Part shown: in pieces, positions 40,558 to 48,647 of the stretch
Layout of the letters: each line of letters starts with the position of its first letter
How positions within the stretch are numbered: the first letter of the stretch is position 1
Origin: Thermomonas sp. XSG
GTDB lineage: Bacteria > Pseudomonadota > Gammaproteobacteria > Xanthomonadales > Xanthomonadaceae
Length of the DNA: 64,000 nucleotides
Direction: 5' to 3'
NCBI RefSeq assembly: GCF_014678725.1
Contig: NZ_CP061497.1
Coordinates: 1,938,001 to 2,002,000 of the forward strand
Translations under genes and position numbers: made by a program
Notes under the pieces: model-generated
Database searches by the model: none
What the model was told of the DNA's origin: nothing
Seen by the model: only the letters and a program-made list of their open reading frames with translations

Positions 40558-41858
40558 GCACGGCCCTCGCGCTCGTTGAGTGGACCGATGACGGGCGCGG
40601 TGGGGTGCCCGTGTTCTACGACCGCCGCCGGCGGCTGGTGGATGCGCTCCACGACTTCGTCGAGTCCATCGCGGCAGCCAAGCGTGACGTCGCCTCTCCG
40701 ACCGGGTATCGCTCGGCTGTCGATCCGGTCACATACGCGCTTCTGGGCTGGCTTCGCTTCCTGGACGCCAAAGGGCTCGACCTGTGGGCGGCCACCGACG
40801 CTCTTCTGGTCGAGCACCGGGACAACGAAGTAAAGGCCGTCATGCAGTCTCCGCGCGCGAAGCAGGAGAAGCGCCTGGCCATGCGGACCGTCAATGATCG
40901 TTTGCGCTGGATCTATCGCTTCTATGCATGGTGTCGACGGGATGCGCTGCTGGGCGTGGCCGTTTTGGGCCTGAAGGGGCCGGTCACCTCGACCCTCTGC
41001 GAGCCCGCGGCGCGCACGAGTCAAGGAAAGCCCAAGCGCGATCCCGCAACCGACTATCCGAAGTGTTTCAAGCGAGTATCAGGCCGGGGAAGTGGTAAGC
41101 AACATTTTGCTACCAGCGAGGAGAAGCGAAGGCTCATCGAGGCGCTGACGACCAGTGACGACGCATTCGTGCGCGAGAGGAACCGACTGTGGATCGAGCT
41201 GACTGACCGCGTCGGTTGGCGCGCTGTAACGCTCACAGGCTTGGAGGTAGACGACTTTTCGCCGGATCGATCGACCGAGCTGGACGATGGCAGTCGCCTG
41301 GTATCGCCCAAAGTACAAAAGTTCGGCTACGGCGACAGCTTCGAGGTTCCCGCGACGCTTTTCGCACGCGTGACGCGGTTTATTGCCGCGCGCGAGGCTC
41401 GTATGAAGCAGAACGGGTGGTCGGAAGCGGTATCGCAGCGAAGGCTCTTCACCAGTGCCACATCAGGGCGGCCGTTGGGCGACCAGACCATCGTGCAGGC
41501 GTTCGGCAAGGCGTATCGCGCGATTGGTGTACCTGCGCGTCAGGGGGCCGGCCACCACAGTCTGCGGCGAAAATTCGGCGATGGGGCGGCCGTGCAGGAG
41601 CTCCAGTCCCGCAAGGAGCTCGGCCTCTCGACAGCTGCGGAAGACGTGATGCACGCGACCGCGCGGAAGCTCGGACAGCGCAGCATTGCGTCGCAGACGC
41701 CTTACCAGCGCGCCGTTCGGTCAGGCACGCGCGAGTCGACGGTTGCGAAGCTCAGCCAGACGGTCGAGGAGCAGAATTCCGTCATTGCCGATCAAGACGA
41801 GGAAATTCGCCGCTTGCGGCTTGAGGTGGAGCGAGCAAAGGCTGGGCTCCAGACTTAG
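40554..41858 (+). CDS. Tyrosine recombinase/integrase, fifth gene of island operon
   Basis: A 434-residue tyrosine recombinase that starts with TTG inside the stop of the helicase gene (TTGA overlap). It has an N-terminal SAM-like domain (residues 20-130, including RWIYRFYAWCRRDALL). The catalytic set is complete: Arg223 (DRVGWRAVTLTGLEVDDF), a Lys in the KVQKFG hairpin, His335-Ser-Leu-Arg338, the GH/GQ position as LGQ, and Tyr384 (QTPYQRAV). The C-terminal 40 residues are a coiled coil (VAKLSQTVEEQNSVIADQDEEI pattern). It is the best candidate for the enzyme that cuts and joins the island ends. Confidence 0.88.
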   Translation: MSTALALVEWTDDGRGGVPVFYDRRRRLVDALHDFVESIAAAKRDVASPTGYRSAVDPVTYALLGWLRFLDAKGLDLWAATDALLVEHRDNEVKAVMQSPRAKQEKRLAMRTVNDRLRWIYRFYAWCRRDALLGVAVLGLKGPVTSTLCEPAARTSQGKPKRDPATDYPKCFKRVSGRGSGKQHFATSEEKRRLIEALTTSDDAFVRERNRLWIELTDRVGWRAVTLTGLEVDDFSPDRSTELDDGSRLVSPKVQKFGYGDSFEVPATLFARVTRFIAAREARMKQNGWSEAVSQRRLFTSATSGRPLGDQTIVQAFGKAYRAIGVPARQGAGHHSLRRKFGDGAAVQELQSRKELGLSTAAEDVMHATARKLGQRSIASQTPYQRAVRSGTRESTVAKLSQTVEEQNSVIADQDEEIRRLRLEVERAKAGLQT

Positions 41859-41910
41859 GGGGTCGGCGAGACGCCTCGCGACCGGTCTCGGGGATCAGTC
41901 AGCGCCGGCG

Positions 41911-42693
41911 CTACTCAGCAGGCGTCATCGGTGTGAACGCGCGAGCGATCAGAAGACTTTCGGGCTCGTACGGAAGCGTCCAGAAGGCTGCTCCCAGCCG
42001 TGTCAGCTTGGACGCGAACAAACGGCTGGCAGCACTTTCAGGGGTCGGCTGAAACGGTACGAAGGCGCAGTTCGACCAGTCGCCGTTGGCGAGGCGCTGG
42101 GCGCGCTTGCGCAACTCCGTGTAGATCCCTTCGCGAATCACGCCCGTCTCCGTGCTGCGAAGTTGCTGCGCCAAGGACGCGCCGTAGCGGGTGGCGGCCC
42201 AGCAGCAGTAGCGCCACTGTGCGATGGGAAGAACCTGCCGGCTATCCCGGACGACAAATGCCAGGTCGGATGCCCACGAGGTCTCGAAATGATGGCGGGC
42301 CAGTTGGGATTCGAAGAACCGCTCGGCTTCGGAGGCAGCGAGTTCGTGCCATAGGCGGATGCGCGACGCGAGTCCGTAATTGTCGTGGGGGACCTCTTCG
42401 AGAAAGTCCTCAAGCGCTTGCAAAAGGCCAGGCCGCAGGTAGTCCTTCCAGGCATACCGCCACTGGATCTGCTCGATCGGCGTCTCTTCCGCGGTCGGGT
42501 CCAGCTCCCATCGGGCGTCTGGCCACGGCGCTTCGATGATCCCCTGCTCGCGTAGGGCATGGAGCATTGCAAGGGAGTGGCGACGGGTGGGCGCTACCGG
42601 GATGCGCTTGTGCTGGGCCATCAGCAGCGCAGCAAGCGCCAGGCAACCTTGGATCCCCAAGTCGTCCAGGGTAGGCGCTGGTACGGGGGCCAT
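41911..42693 (-). CDS. Protein of unknown function, divergent from XRE regulator
   Basis: A 260-residue protein not recognised as a known family. The ATG at 42693 is preferred because GGAGG lies seven bases upstream; 42723 and the longer frame are less likely. It is largely alpha-helical by composition, with Trp-rich segments (QIQWRYAWKDYL, QWRYCCWAATRYG) and no signal peptide or membrane segment. The intergenic region shared with the XRE gene carries overlapping promoter-like sequence (TAGTAT at 42737), so the regulator may control both. A toxin-like or element-maintenance role is possible but unsupported. Confidence 0.65.
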   Translation of the reverse strand: MAPVPAPTLDDLGIQGCLALAALLMAQHKRIPVAPTRRHSLAMLHALREQGIIEAPWPDARWELDPTAEETPIEQIQWRYAWKDYLRPGLLQALEDFLEEVPHDNYGLASRIRLWHELAASEAERFFESQLARHHFETSWASDLAFVVRDSRQVLPIAQWRYCCWAATRYGASLAQQLRSTETGVIREGIYTELRKRAQRLANGDWSNCAFVPFQPTPESAASRLFASKLTRLGAAFWTLPYEPESLLIARAFTPMTPAE

Positions 42694-42774
42694 GAACGGG
42701 CCTCCGCCCTCGCTGGTAAGCATCCTAAGTTTACCATAGTATCGCTGGCGGCCGGTCTTTCTCACCCTATTGGC

Positions 42775-43125
42775 ATGGCCAAGTTGAGCAAGACTGTCAA
42801 AAGGGTGCAGCCATCGACCACGTTCTCGAAACGCCTCAGGCAGGCACGGGAGCGCGCGGGGCTGACACAAACCGAGCTCGGCCTTCGGGTCGGGATGGAC
42901 CCGTCAGCCGCCAGTCCGCGAATGAACCAGTACGAGAAGGGCATCCACGAGCCCCCGCACGCGATGGTCAAGCGTCTCGCGGAGGAGCTTGGCGTGCCGG
43001 CAGCCTTCTTGTTCGTAGACGACGATCGGCTCGCGGATCTGCTGCTCTTATGGACCGAGCTCGGGGACGAGGGTCACGAGAAGCTTCTGCGGTACGCCAA
43101 GCGGCAGGTAAAGGCGCAGGAGTAG
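42775..43125 (+). CDS. XRE-family transcriptional regulator
   Basis: A 116-residue helix-turn-helix protein of the Cro/CI type: FSKRLRQARERAGLTQTELGLRVGM...QYEKGIHEPPHAMVKRLAEELGVPAAFLF (residues 16-75), then a short helical tail. The ATG at 42775 is chosen because the frame upstream covers the divergent promoter region and gene 41911-42693. Regulation of the recombinase operon or of its divergent neighbour is plausible. Confidence 0.88.
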   Translation: MAKLSKTVKRVQPSTTFSKRLRQARERAGLTQTELGLRVGMDPSAASPRMNQYEKGIHEPPHAMVKRLAEELGVPAAFLFVDDDRLADLLLLWTELGDEGHEKLLRYAKRQVKAQE

Positions 43126-43198
43126 GCGTGTGCCACTGCATGAGGTGAGTCGACCGGGCGCTGGCAGGACGACGTCAATGCTGGGTCACGATCCGGGC

Positions 43199-43229
43199 TT
43201 GACCCTGTAGTAGCTCCAGACTCTAGTAT
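43199..43229 (+). promoter_or_regulatory. MerR-type (PbrR/CadR-like) promoter-operator upstream of dihydrolipoyl dehydrogenase
   Basis: TTGACC and TAGTAT are separated by 19 bp, the over-long spacing typical of MerR-family controlled promoters. The spacer carries the imperfect dyad CTGTAGTAGCTCCAG. The sequence is nearly the same as that upstream of the permease at 48589-48619, so the same regulator probably acts on both. Confidence 0.8.
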
Positions 43230-43256
43230 CGGTCGCCTGTCCCCGGGAGCTTCAGC

Positions 43257-44663
43257 ATGGCCGAGACATACGACGTCATCATCATTGGCGGTGGACCAGG
43301 CGGCTATCCGGCCGCGATTCGTGGCGCGCAGCTGGGTCTCAAAGTCGCTTGCATCGAACGTCGCCGGCGCCTGGGTGGGACATGCCTCAACATTGGCTGC
43401 ATTCCGTCCAAGGCCCTGCTCGAGTCATCCGAGCGCTTCCACGCGGCCTCGAGCGAATTCGCGGTGCACGGGGTCGAGTTCGATGGGTTGCGGGTCAACC
43501 TGCCCCGGTTGCTGGCTCACAAGGATGATGTCGTCGCCGGCCTGGGCAACGGCATCGACTTCCTCTTCAAGAAGCACGGCGTAACGCGCCTGCAGGGTAG
43601 CGGCCGGATCGCAGCGCCAGGGCGCGTCGAAGTCACGGACGATGCCGGGCACACTCAAGAGTTTTCAGGCCGCTGGATCATCATCGCGACCGGATCGGAC
43701 AGCACGCCGCTGCGCGGCGTCGAGGTCGATGAGGATCGGATCGTATCGTCGACAGGCGCGCTTTCGTTCCCGGAGGTGCCCGCGCACCTCGTGGTCATCG
43801 GTGCGGGCTACGTCGGCCTCGAACTCGGCTCGGTGTGGCGTCGACTGGGTGCCCGAGTCACCGTGGTCGAATACCTTGACCGCATCACACCAGGAATGGA
43901 CGTCGAAGCAGCGACGGTGCTGCACAAGGCGCTGAAGTCGCAGGGCTTCGAGTTCCGCCTCTCCCAGAAAGTCGTCGGCGCGGCAGTGAACGGTGACGGT
44001 GTTGAGCTCTTGATCGAACCGGCCAACGGCGGTGCTCAGGATCGGATCCACGCTGATCGGGTGCTGGTCTCCATCGGGCGTCGGCCCTTCACCGAGGGAC
44101 TAAACCTGGAACAGCTCGGCGTGGAGCGCGACGCGAAGGGCTTCATCAAGGTCGACGACCACTGGCGCACGAATGTCGAAGGGATCTACGCGATCGGCGA
44201 TGTCATCGGTGGCGCGATGCTCGCGCACAAGGCGAGCGAAGAGGGTGTTGCGTTGATCGAGCAGCTGGCGGGACTGCCGGGGCATGTGAACTACGGGACG
44301 ATCCCGGCCGTGATCTACACGGCACCCGAGGTGGGCTCGGTCGGTCAGACGGAGGAGCAGCTCAAGGCTGCAGGCATCCCATACAAGGTGGGGCGATTCC
44401 CCTTCAGCGCCAGCGCGCGTGCACGTGCCAAGGCGCAGACCGATGGGCTCGCCAAGGTGCTGGCGCACGCGGAGACGGACCGCATTCTTGGCGTACACAT
44501 CGTGGGCCCGGAGGCGGGCTCGCTCATCCATGAGGCCGTCGTCGCGATGGAGTTCAGCGGATCGGCGGACGACGTGGCGCGCAGCTGCCACGCCCATCCC
44601 ACGCTCCCGGAGGCCCTGAAGGAAGCTGCGATGGCGGTGAACGGCTGGGCCCTGCACATCTAA
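43257..44663 (+). CDS. lpdA: Dihydrolipoyl dehydrogenase
   Basis: A 468-residue flavoprotein disulfide reductase. The FAD motif IIGGGPGGYPAAIRGAQLG is at residues 9-27, the redox-active pair in GGTCLNIGCIPSKALL, the NAD-binding GAGYVGLELGS near residue 184, and the catalytic His-Glu in HAHPTLPEALKEA near the end. Unlike the host enzyme it is not beside pyruvate or 2-oxoglutarate dehydrogenase subunits; it has its own metal-regulator-type promoter. In this setting it may serve thiol redox under metal stress, an inference. Confidence 0.92.
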   Translation: MAETYDVIIIGGGPGGYPAAIRGAQLGLKVACIERRRRLGGTCLNIGCIPSKALLESSERFHAASSEFAVHGVEFDGLRVNLPRLLAHKDDVVAGLGNGIDFLFKKHGVTRLQGSGRIAAPGRVEVTDDAGHTQEFSGRWIIIATGSDSTPLRGVEVDEDRIVSSTGALSFPEVPAHLVVIGAGYVGLELGSVWRRLGARVTVVEYLDRITPGMDVEAATVLHKALKSQGFEFRLSQKVVGAAVNGDGVELLIEPANGGAQDRIHADRVLVSIGRRPFTEGLNLEQLGVERDAKGFIKVDDHWRTNVEGIYAIGDVIGGAMLAHKASEEGVALIEQLAGLPGHVNYGTIPAVIYTAPEVGSVGQTEEQLKAAGIPYKVGRFPFSASARARAKAQTDGLAKVLAHAETDRILGVHIVGPEAGSLIHEAVVAMEFSGSADDVARSCHAHPTLPEALKEAAMAVNGWALHI

Positions 44664-44727
44664 CGCGAGGGTTCGCTCCTTCCTTGCCGCGTGTCTGATC
44701 GCCGCAGAAGGTCCGCGGCAGGATGGT

Positions 44728-45990
44728 CTACGCCCCAGTTACGGGCGCAGGGGCGCCAGTACCGCGCGGAGCCGGCGCGGGAATATCGAAGACGAGCACG
44801 GTCATGATCAGTTCGCGATTGCTATCGGCCGGGTGGTGCATCACGAACCGGTACCCGGACTCGTGGGTCCAGGCAGGCGTCCGCTTGTAGTTCGCGTGGG
44901 CCTCGGTGGTCTTCTTGACCTCCTCCAGCACTTTCGTCGTATCCCTGTTTCGATTGAAGACGACGATTGCGGCCTTGGTATCACGCCAGGCGGAGTAGCC
45001 GAGCAGCTGGTCGATCGTCGCGGCGTAGCCTTTGGCGCCTTTCCAGAACTTGCACTCGGCAATGAAGATGTTCCTGTCCTGCTCCCGGATCAGGATGTCG
45101 GTCTTGCCCTGGTTGTTGAACGTCTCTCCCGTCGCGGAACCCTGGTAGTGGCCGTTCAGCTGTACGAGGTAGTGGTCGCGAAGGGACTCCTCGTCCATCC
45201 GCGCGAAGGTCGCGGGGCTGCGCTCCATGACGGTCGTCATGTTCTGGATCACGTCGAGGATGTGGTCGTAATGCTCCATCGCCAGGACAGGCTCCGGCTT
45301 GAATGGCGCAGTCGAGGCCGCCGGCAGTGTAGGCACTGCCTTCCTGCGCACGGCAGGAACGACATAGGTCTCCGGTGCGCCTGCGCGCTCACGCAACGGG
45401 ATGCCGAGTCCAGCGACCAAGCCCTGCTGGTGGAGGACTTGCTCGCGTCGTCGCCGGATCGCTTGGTCGGCAATCGCACCCAGAGAGCCGTTATAGGCCT
45501 CCAGGTCATTCCTGATCCATGCGAGGTGTCGCTCCACTTCGTCGATCTCGCGATCGATCAAAGCACGGACCGCCTCGGGCCCTCCCTGCTGGCCAGGCGT
45601 AAACGCCAAGGTCAGCGTCTGCGCTCCGGCGACCCCTCGAGGCGGCGACATCGTGAAGGTGCTCGCCCGCGACATGAAGAGGTCCCGGTCGCCAACGAAC
45701 GGAATGTGCACGTAAAGCCGCTGGACCGTTGCAGTGAACCGGTGACCGTAGTCCTCCCTCGTCTCGGTTTCCTCTTTCGACTCGACGCTCCATTGGTCCC
45801 GGTAAAGCGCAGGAGGCTCCATGTGGTACTTCTCGACGAAGAAGCGGGCAAGGTCGTCAGGTGATGTGTTCAAAAGCCGGTTGGGGTCGAGGGCGCGCAC
45901 TTCGCTATCGATCGCATGGCGGCGTGCATCAAGCGATGCGCGAAGGTCGAGATTGCTGAAAAGCAGATTGCTGCGGTCTGACAGGCCCAT
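44728..45990 (-). CDS. Probable PD-(D/E)xK-type nuclease-like protein
   Basis: A 420-residue protein with no known family match by eye. Near residues 305-325 it has a restriction-endonuclease-like core: GKTDILIREQDRNIFIAECKFW, i.e. Asp then Glu-x-Lys on successive strands, preceded by HYLVQLNGHYQGSATGE, which resembles Mrr/PD-(D/E)xK enzymes. The N-terminal part (1-200) includes a helical segment with many charged residues. It stands alone between lpdA and the small membrane protein, with no methylase partner, so a stand-alone defence or element-protection nuclease is possible. Not a confident assignment. Confidence 0.6.
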   Translation of the reverse strand: MGLSDRSNLLFSNLDLRASLDARRHAIDSEVRALDPNRLLNTSPDDLARFFVEKYHMEPPALYRDQWSVESKEETETREDYGHRFTATVQRLYVHIPFVGDRDLFMSRASTFTMSPPRGVAGAQTLTLAFTPGQQGGPEAVRALIDREIDEVERHLAWIRNDLEAYNGSLGAIADQAIRRRREQVLHQQGLVAGLGIPLRERAGAPETYVVPAVRRKAVPTLPAASTAPFKPEPVLAMEHYDHILDVIQNMTTVMERSPATFARMDEESLRDHYLVQLNGHYQGSATGETFNNQGKTDILIREQDRNIFIAECKFWKGAKGYAATIDQLLGYSAWRDTKAAIVVFNRNRDTTKVLEEVKKTTEAHANYKRTPAWTHESGYRFVMHHPADSNRELIMTVLVFDIPAPAPRGTGAPAPVTGA

Positions 45991-46197
45991 TCATGGCTTC
46001 CTTCTCGGTCGACCCCAAGGTCACTCAACGTGACGAGCCCATCGGACATCACTTCCGCGGCTGCGTCTCGAGCTGCCTGCATTGTTGCACCGGAGCGAGC
46101 CGTGCCCCAGCGACGGGTCTAGGCTGCAGGCAGGCGTCGCAGATTTTGGGACGGCTGCAAGGAGGATGCGATAAGGAATCAACTCAGGGGTGTAGGT

Positions 46198-46551
46198 ATG
46201 GACAGAAGTGCGTGGATGTTGGTGAGAGCGTGTCTACCCGGTGCAGTGCTGTTTGCCGGAGCGCTCGTGTCGGCCGCACTACTCGCCGGCTTGAATCGAG
46301 GGCCATTGGCTGCAGGCTTGTTCGACATGCTCCGGTGGGTGCCGATCGCAATGGCCGGAGTGGGCTTTCTGCTCATAGGCGCCGCAAGTTATCGGCTATG
46401 GCGCTGGGAGCGCGGGATGGGCCCGTCGTGCGTAACGTGCGGTGGCCCGTTGGGACACGAGCGCGAGGGGCGCGCCAATCGCGGCGGCGCATTTCGGCGG
46501 TGCTATGCCTGCGGCAAAGCCGTGAACCACCGGTACTACGCCCATCAGTAG
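46198..46551 (+). CDS. Small membrane protein with zinc-ribbon-like tail
   Basis: A 117-residue protein with two hydrophobic segments (residues 7-30 and 40-65) and a cytoplasmic-type tail with two CxxC knuckles (CVTCGG and CYACGK, about 79-105). It looks like a membrane-anchored zinc ribbon. A plausible Shine-Dalgarno (CAGGGG) precedes the ATG. Its 3' end overlaps the end of convergent nadE by 7 bases. No function is known. Confidence 0.6.
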   Translation: MDRSAWMLVRACLPGAVLFAGALVSAALLAGLNRGPLAAGLFDMLRWVPIAMAGVGFLLIGAASYRLWRWERGMGPSCVTCGGPLGHEREGRANRGGAFRRCYACGKAVNHRYYAHQ

Positions 46552-48167
46552 CGGAAACCGTTGGAGATCGGGTATCGCCGTTCGCGCCCAAATGCGCGTC
46601 GACTGACCTTGGGTCCAGGGGCTGCCTGCTGCCGCTTCCACTCCGCGATGCGAACCAGTCGCAGGATGTTGTCGACCAGCTGCTCGCCGAAGCCGGCAGC
46701 GACGATCTCGGCGCGCGACTGTTCCTGATCGATGTGCCTGAAGAGCAGTGCGTCAAGGACATCGTAGGGCGGTAATGAGTCCTGGTCCTTCTGATCGGGC
46801 CGCAGCTCCGCGGAGGGAGCGCGCTGGATGACGCCCTGGGGGATCGCGAGGGATCCTTGGGTGTTTCGCCAGTGCGCGAGGCGGTAGACCTCGGTCTTGT
46901 AGACGTCCTTGAGCGGTGCATAGCCGCCGACCATGTCGCCGTAGATCGTGGCGTATCCGACCGCGTACTCGCTCTTGTTGCCTGTCGTCAGCACCAATCC
47001 GCCGAGCTTGTTGGACAGCGCCATCAGCATTGCTCCGCGGATGCGCGCCTGCAGGTTCTCCTCAGTGGTATCGATAGCCGCGCCTTTGAACACCGGCGCG
47101 AGCGTATCCAGATATGTCTGGAAAGGCGTCTCGATCGGCAGCGTCAGCATCGGCACGCCCAGCGCTTCGCATTGCGCGGAGGCCAGATCGTTCGAGAGCT
47201 CCGCCGTGTAGCGTGAGGGCATGCGCACCGCGGTGACGTTGCTGCCGCCCAGTGCGTCGGCGGCGATCGCGAGCATCAGTGACGAGTCGATCCCACCTGA
47301 GAGGCCCAGGATCACCTTGTCGAACCCATTCTTCTTGCAGTAGTCGCGAGTGCCGATGACCAGCGCCTGGTACATCAGGCCGTCCTCGCTTTCATCCGCG
47401 CTGCGCGGCCAGGCGATCGGCGTGAAGGTCTGCAGCTCCGGGTCGAAGTCCGTGATCAGCAGGTGTTCCTCAAACGCAATGGCAGCCGGGGCGACCGCAC
47501 CGCGGGCGTCTGCCAGCAGCGACGCCCCATCGAAAACCGTGGAGTCCTGCCCGCCCACGACATTGACGTAGGCGATGGCAGTCCCGTTGTCCCGCGCACG
47601 CTCGGCAAGGAGCGCATCGCGCTCGGCATGCTTGTGGCGTTCGAAAGGCGAGGCGTTCGGCACGAGCACCAGGCGCGCACCCGCCGCGGCGGTCTCGGCC
47701 ATCGGCTCCAGGCCCCACAGGTCCTGGCAGATCAACAGGCCAACTGGAACCGGGCCGACCTGGAAGACGCAAACGCCCCCGTCCGGATCGGTCTCGAAGT
47801 AACGGCGTTCGTCGAAAACAGCGTGATTGGGCAGGTCCCGCTTGCGATAGATCGTTTCGATGCGCCCTTCGCGAATGACGCTTGCAGCGTTGTAGACCAC
47901 GCTGCCCGCGGCTTCGGGCCAGCCGACGACCGCGACGATACCCTGCGTCGAATGCGCAATCGCCCGCACGGCCGAGTCGCACTCCGCGAGGAACTGGGGG
48001 CGAAACAGCAGGTCCTCCGGCGAATAGCCGCTGACGCAGAGTTCGGGGAAAACGATCAGGTCAGCCCCGTGCGCGTCGCGCGCCTGCTCGATGAGCGTCT
48101 GGATCCGCCTGACGTTGCCGGCGATATCTCCGACCGGGAAGTCGTACTGGGCCAGGGCGATGCGCAT
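46545..48167 (-). CDS. nadE: Glutamine-dependent NAD+ synthetase
   Basis: A 540-residue fusion of an N-terminal carbon-nitrogen hydrolase (glutaminase) domain (Glu in VFPELCVSGYSPEDLL, Lys in YRKRDLPNH, Cys in LLICQDLWG) and a C-terminal NAD synthetase with the PP-loop GLSGGIDSS. It makes NAD+ from deamido-NAD. The ATG at 48167 shares its base with the stop of the MerR-type regulator, so regulator and synthetase form one operon. It is an unusual cargo gene for a metal-resistance cluster. Confidence 0.94.
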   Translation of the reverse strand: MRIALAQYDFPVGDIAGNVRRIQTLIEQARDAHGADLIVFPELCVSGYSPEDLLFRPQFLAECDSAVRAIAHSTQGIVAVVGWPEAAGSVVYNAASVIREGRIETIYRKRDLPNHAVFDERRYFETDPDGGVCVFQVGPVPVGLLICQDLWGLEPMAETAAAGARLVLVPNASPFERHKHAERDALLAERARDNGTAIAYVNVVGGQDSTVFDGASLLADARGAVAPAAIAFEEHLLITDFDPELQTFTPIAWPRSADESEDGLMYQALVIGTRDYCKKNGFDKVILGLSGGIDSSLMLAIAADALGGSNVTAVRMPSRYTAELSNDLASAQCEALGVPMLTLPIETPFQTYLDTLAPVFKGAAIDTTEENLQARIRGAMLMALSNKLGGLVLTTGNKSEYAVGYATIYGDMVGGYAPLKDVYKTEVYRLAHWRNTQGSLAIPQGVIQRAPSAELRPDQKDQDSLPPYDVLDALLFRHIDQEQSRAEIVAAGFGEQLVDNILRLVRIAEWKRQQAAPGPKVSRRAFGRERRYPISNGFRY

Positions 48168-48577
48168 CACGCCGCCTCGCCCGGGGCAGGAGAGTGCTTG
48201 AGGGCGTCGAGGATGGCGCACTGGGCCCGAACGCCGCCACCGCAGCTGCGGATGGTGCGCTCCAGCTCGCGCGCCACGCGCTGCAGGTCGCGAATGCGTT
48301 CCTGGACGTCGATCAGGTGCTGCTGCGCGAGGCGGGTGACGTCCTCGCACGCCAGATCGCCGTTCTGGTCCAGCCGCATCAGGCTTCGGATCTCGTCCAG
48401 GCTGAAGCCCAGATCCCGACCCCGGGTAATGAAGCGCAGACGTTCCACGTCCTGCTCCGAATACGACCGGTACCCGCTGCCCGTCCGGGTTGGCGACGGC
48501 ATGAGGCCGATCCGCTCGTAGTACCGGATCGTTTCCAGGTGGCAGCCGCTTGCCTGGGAGGCTTCGCTGATCTTCAC
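48167..48577 (-). CDS. MerR-family metal-responsive regulator (PbrR/CadR type)
   Basis: A 136-residue MerR-type activator: the N-terminal HTH MKISEASQASGCHLETIRYYERIGLM, long dimerisation helix and metal-binding cysteines Cys77, Cys112 and Cys120. Three cysteines in this spacing fit Pb/Cd/Zn-type regulators (PbrR, CadR, ZntR relatives), but the metal cannot be read from sequence alone. The divergent permease promoter has the matching 19-bp spacer. Co-transcribed with nadE. Confidence 0.9.
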   Translation of the reverse strand: MKISEASQASGCHLETIRYYERIGLMPSPTRTGSGYRSYSEQDVERLRFITRGRDLGFSLDEIRSLMRLDQNGDLACEDVTRLAQQHLIDVQERIRDLQRVARELERTIRSCGGGVRAQCAILDALKHSPAPGEAA

Positions 48578-48588
48578 GCTCGGATCCC

Positions 48589-48619
48589 TTGACTCTGTAG
48601 TCGCTACGGACTCTACGAT
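48589..48619 (+). promoter_or_regulatory. MerR-type (PbrR/CadR-like) promoter-operator upstream of the FTR1-family permease
   Basis: TTGACT and TACGAT with a 19-bp spacer carrying the near-perfect dyad CTGTAGTCGCTACGGA. It starts 12 bp upstream of the MerR-type gene, so it likely controls the divergent permease and autoregulates. Because the -10 overlaps 48618, the frame opening at that ATG cannot be the true start of the permease. Confidence 0.85.
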
Positions 48620-48647
48620 GCCAGCTCCGTCGAAGCGTGAAAAGTCG

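Noticed and set aside
45993-46775. 260-codon plus-strand frame upstream and across the zinc-ribbon gene and nadE
   Set aside because: It runs through the zinc-ribbon gene in another frame and antisense to nadE; codon pattern and composition are unlike a real gene.
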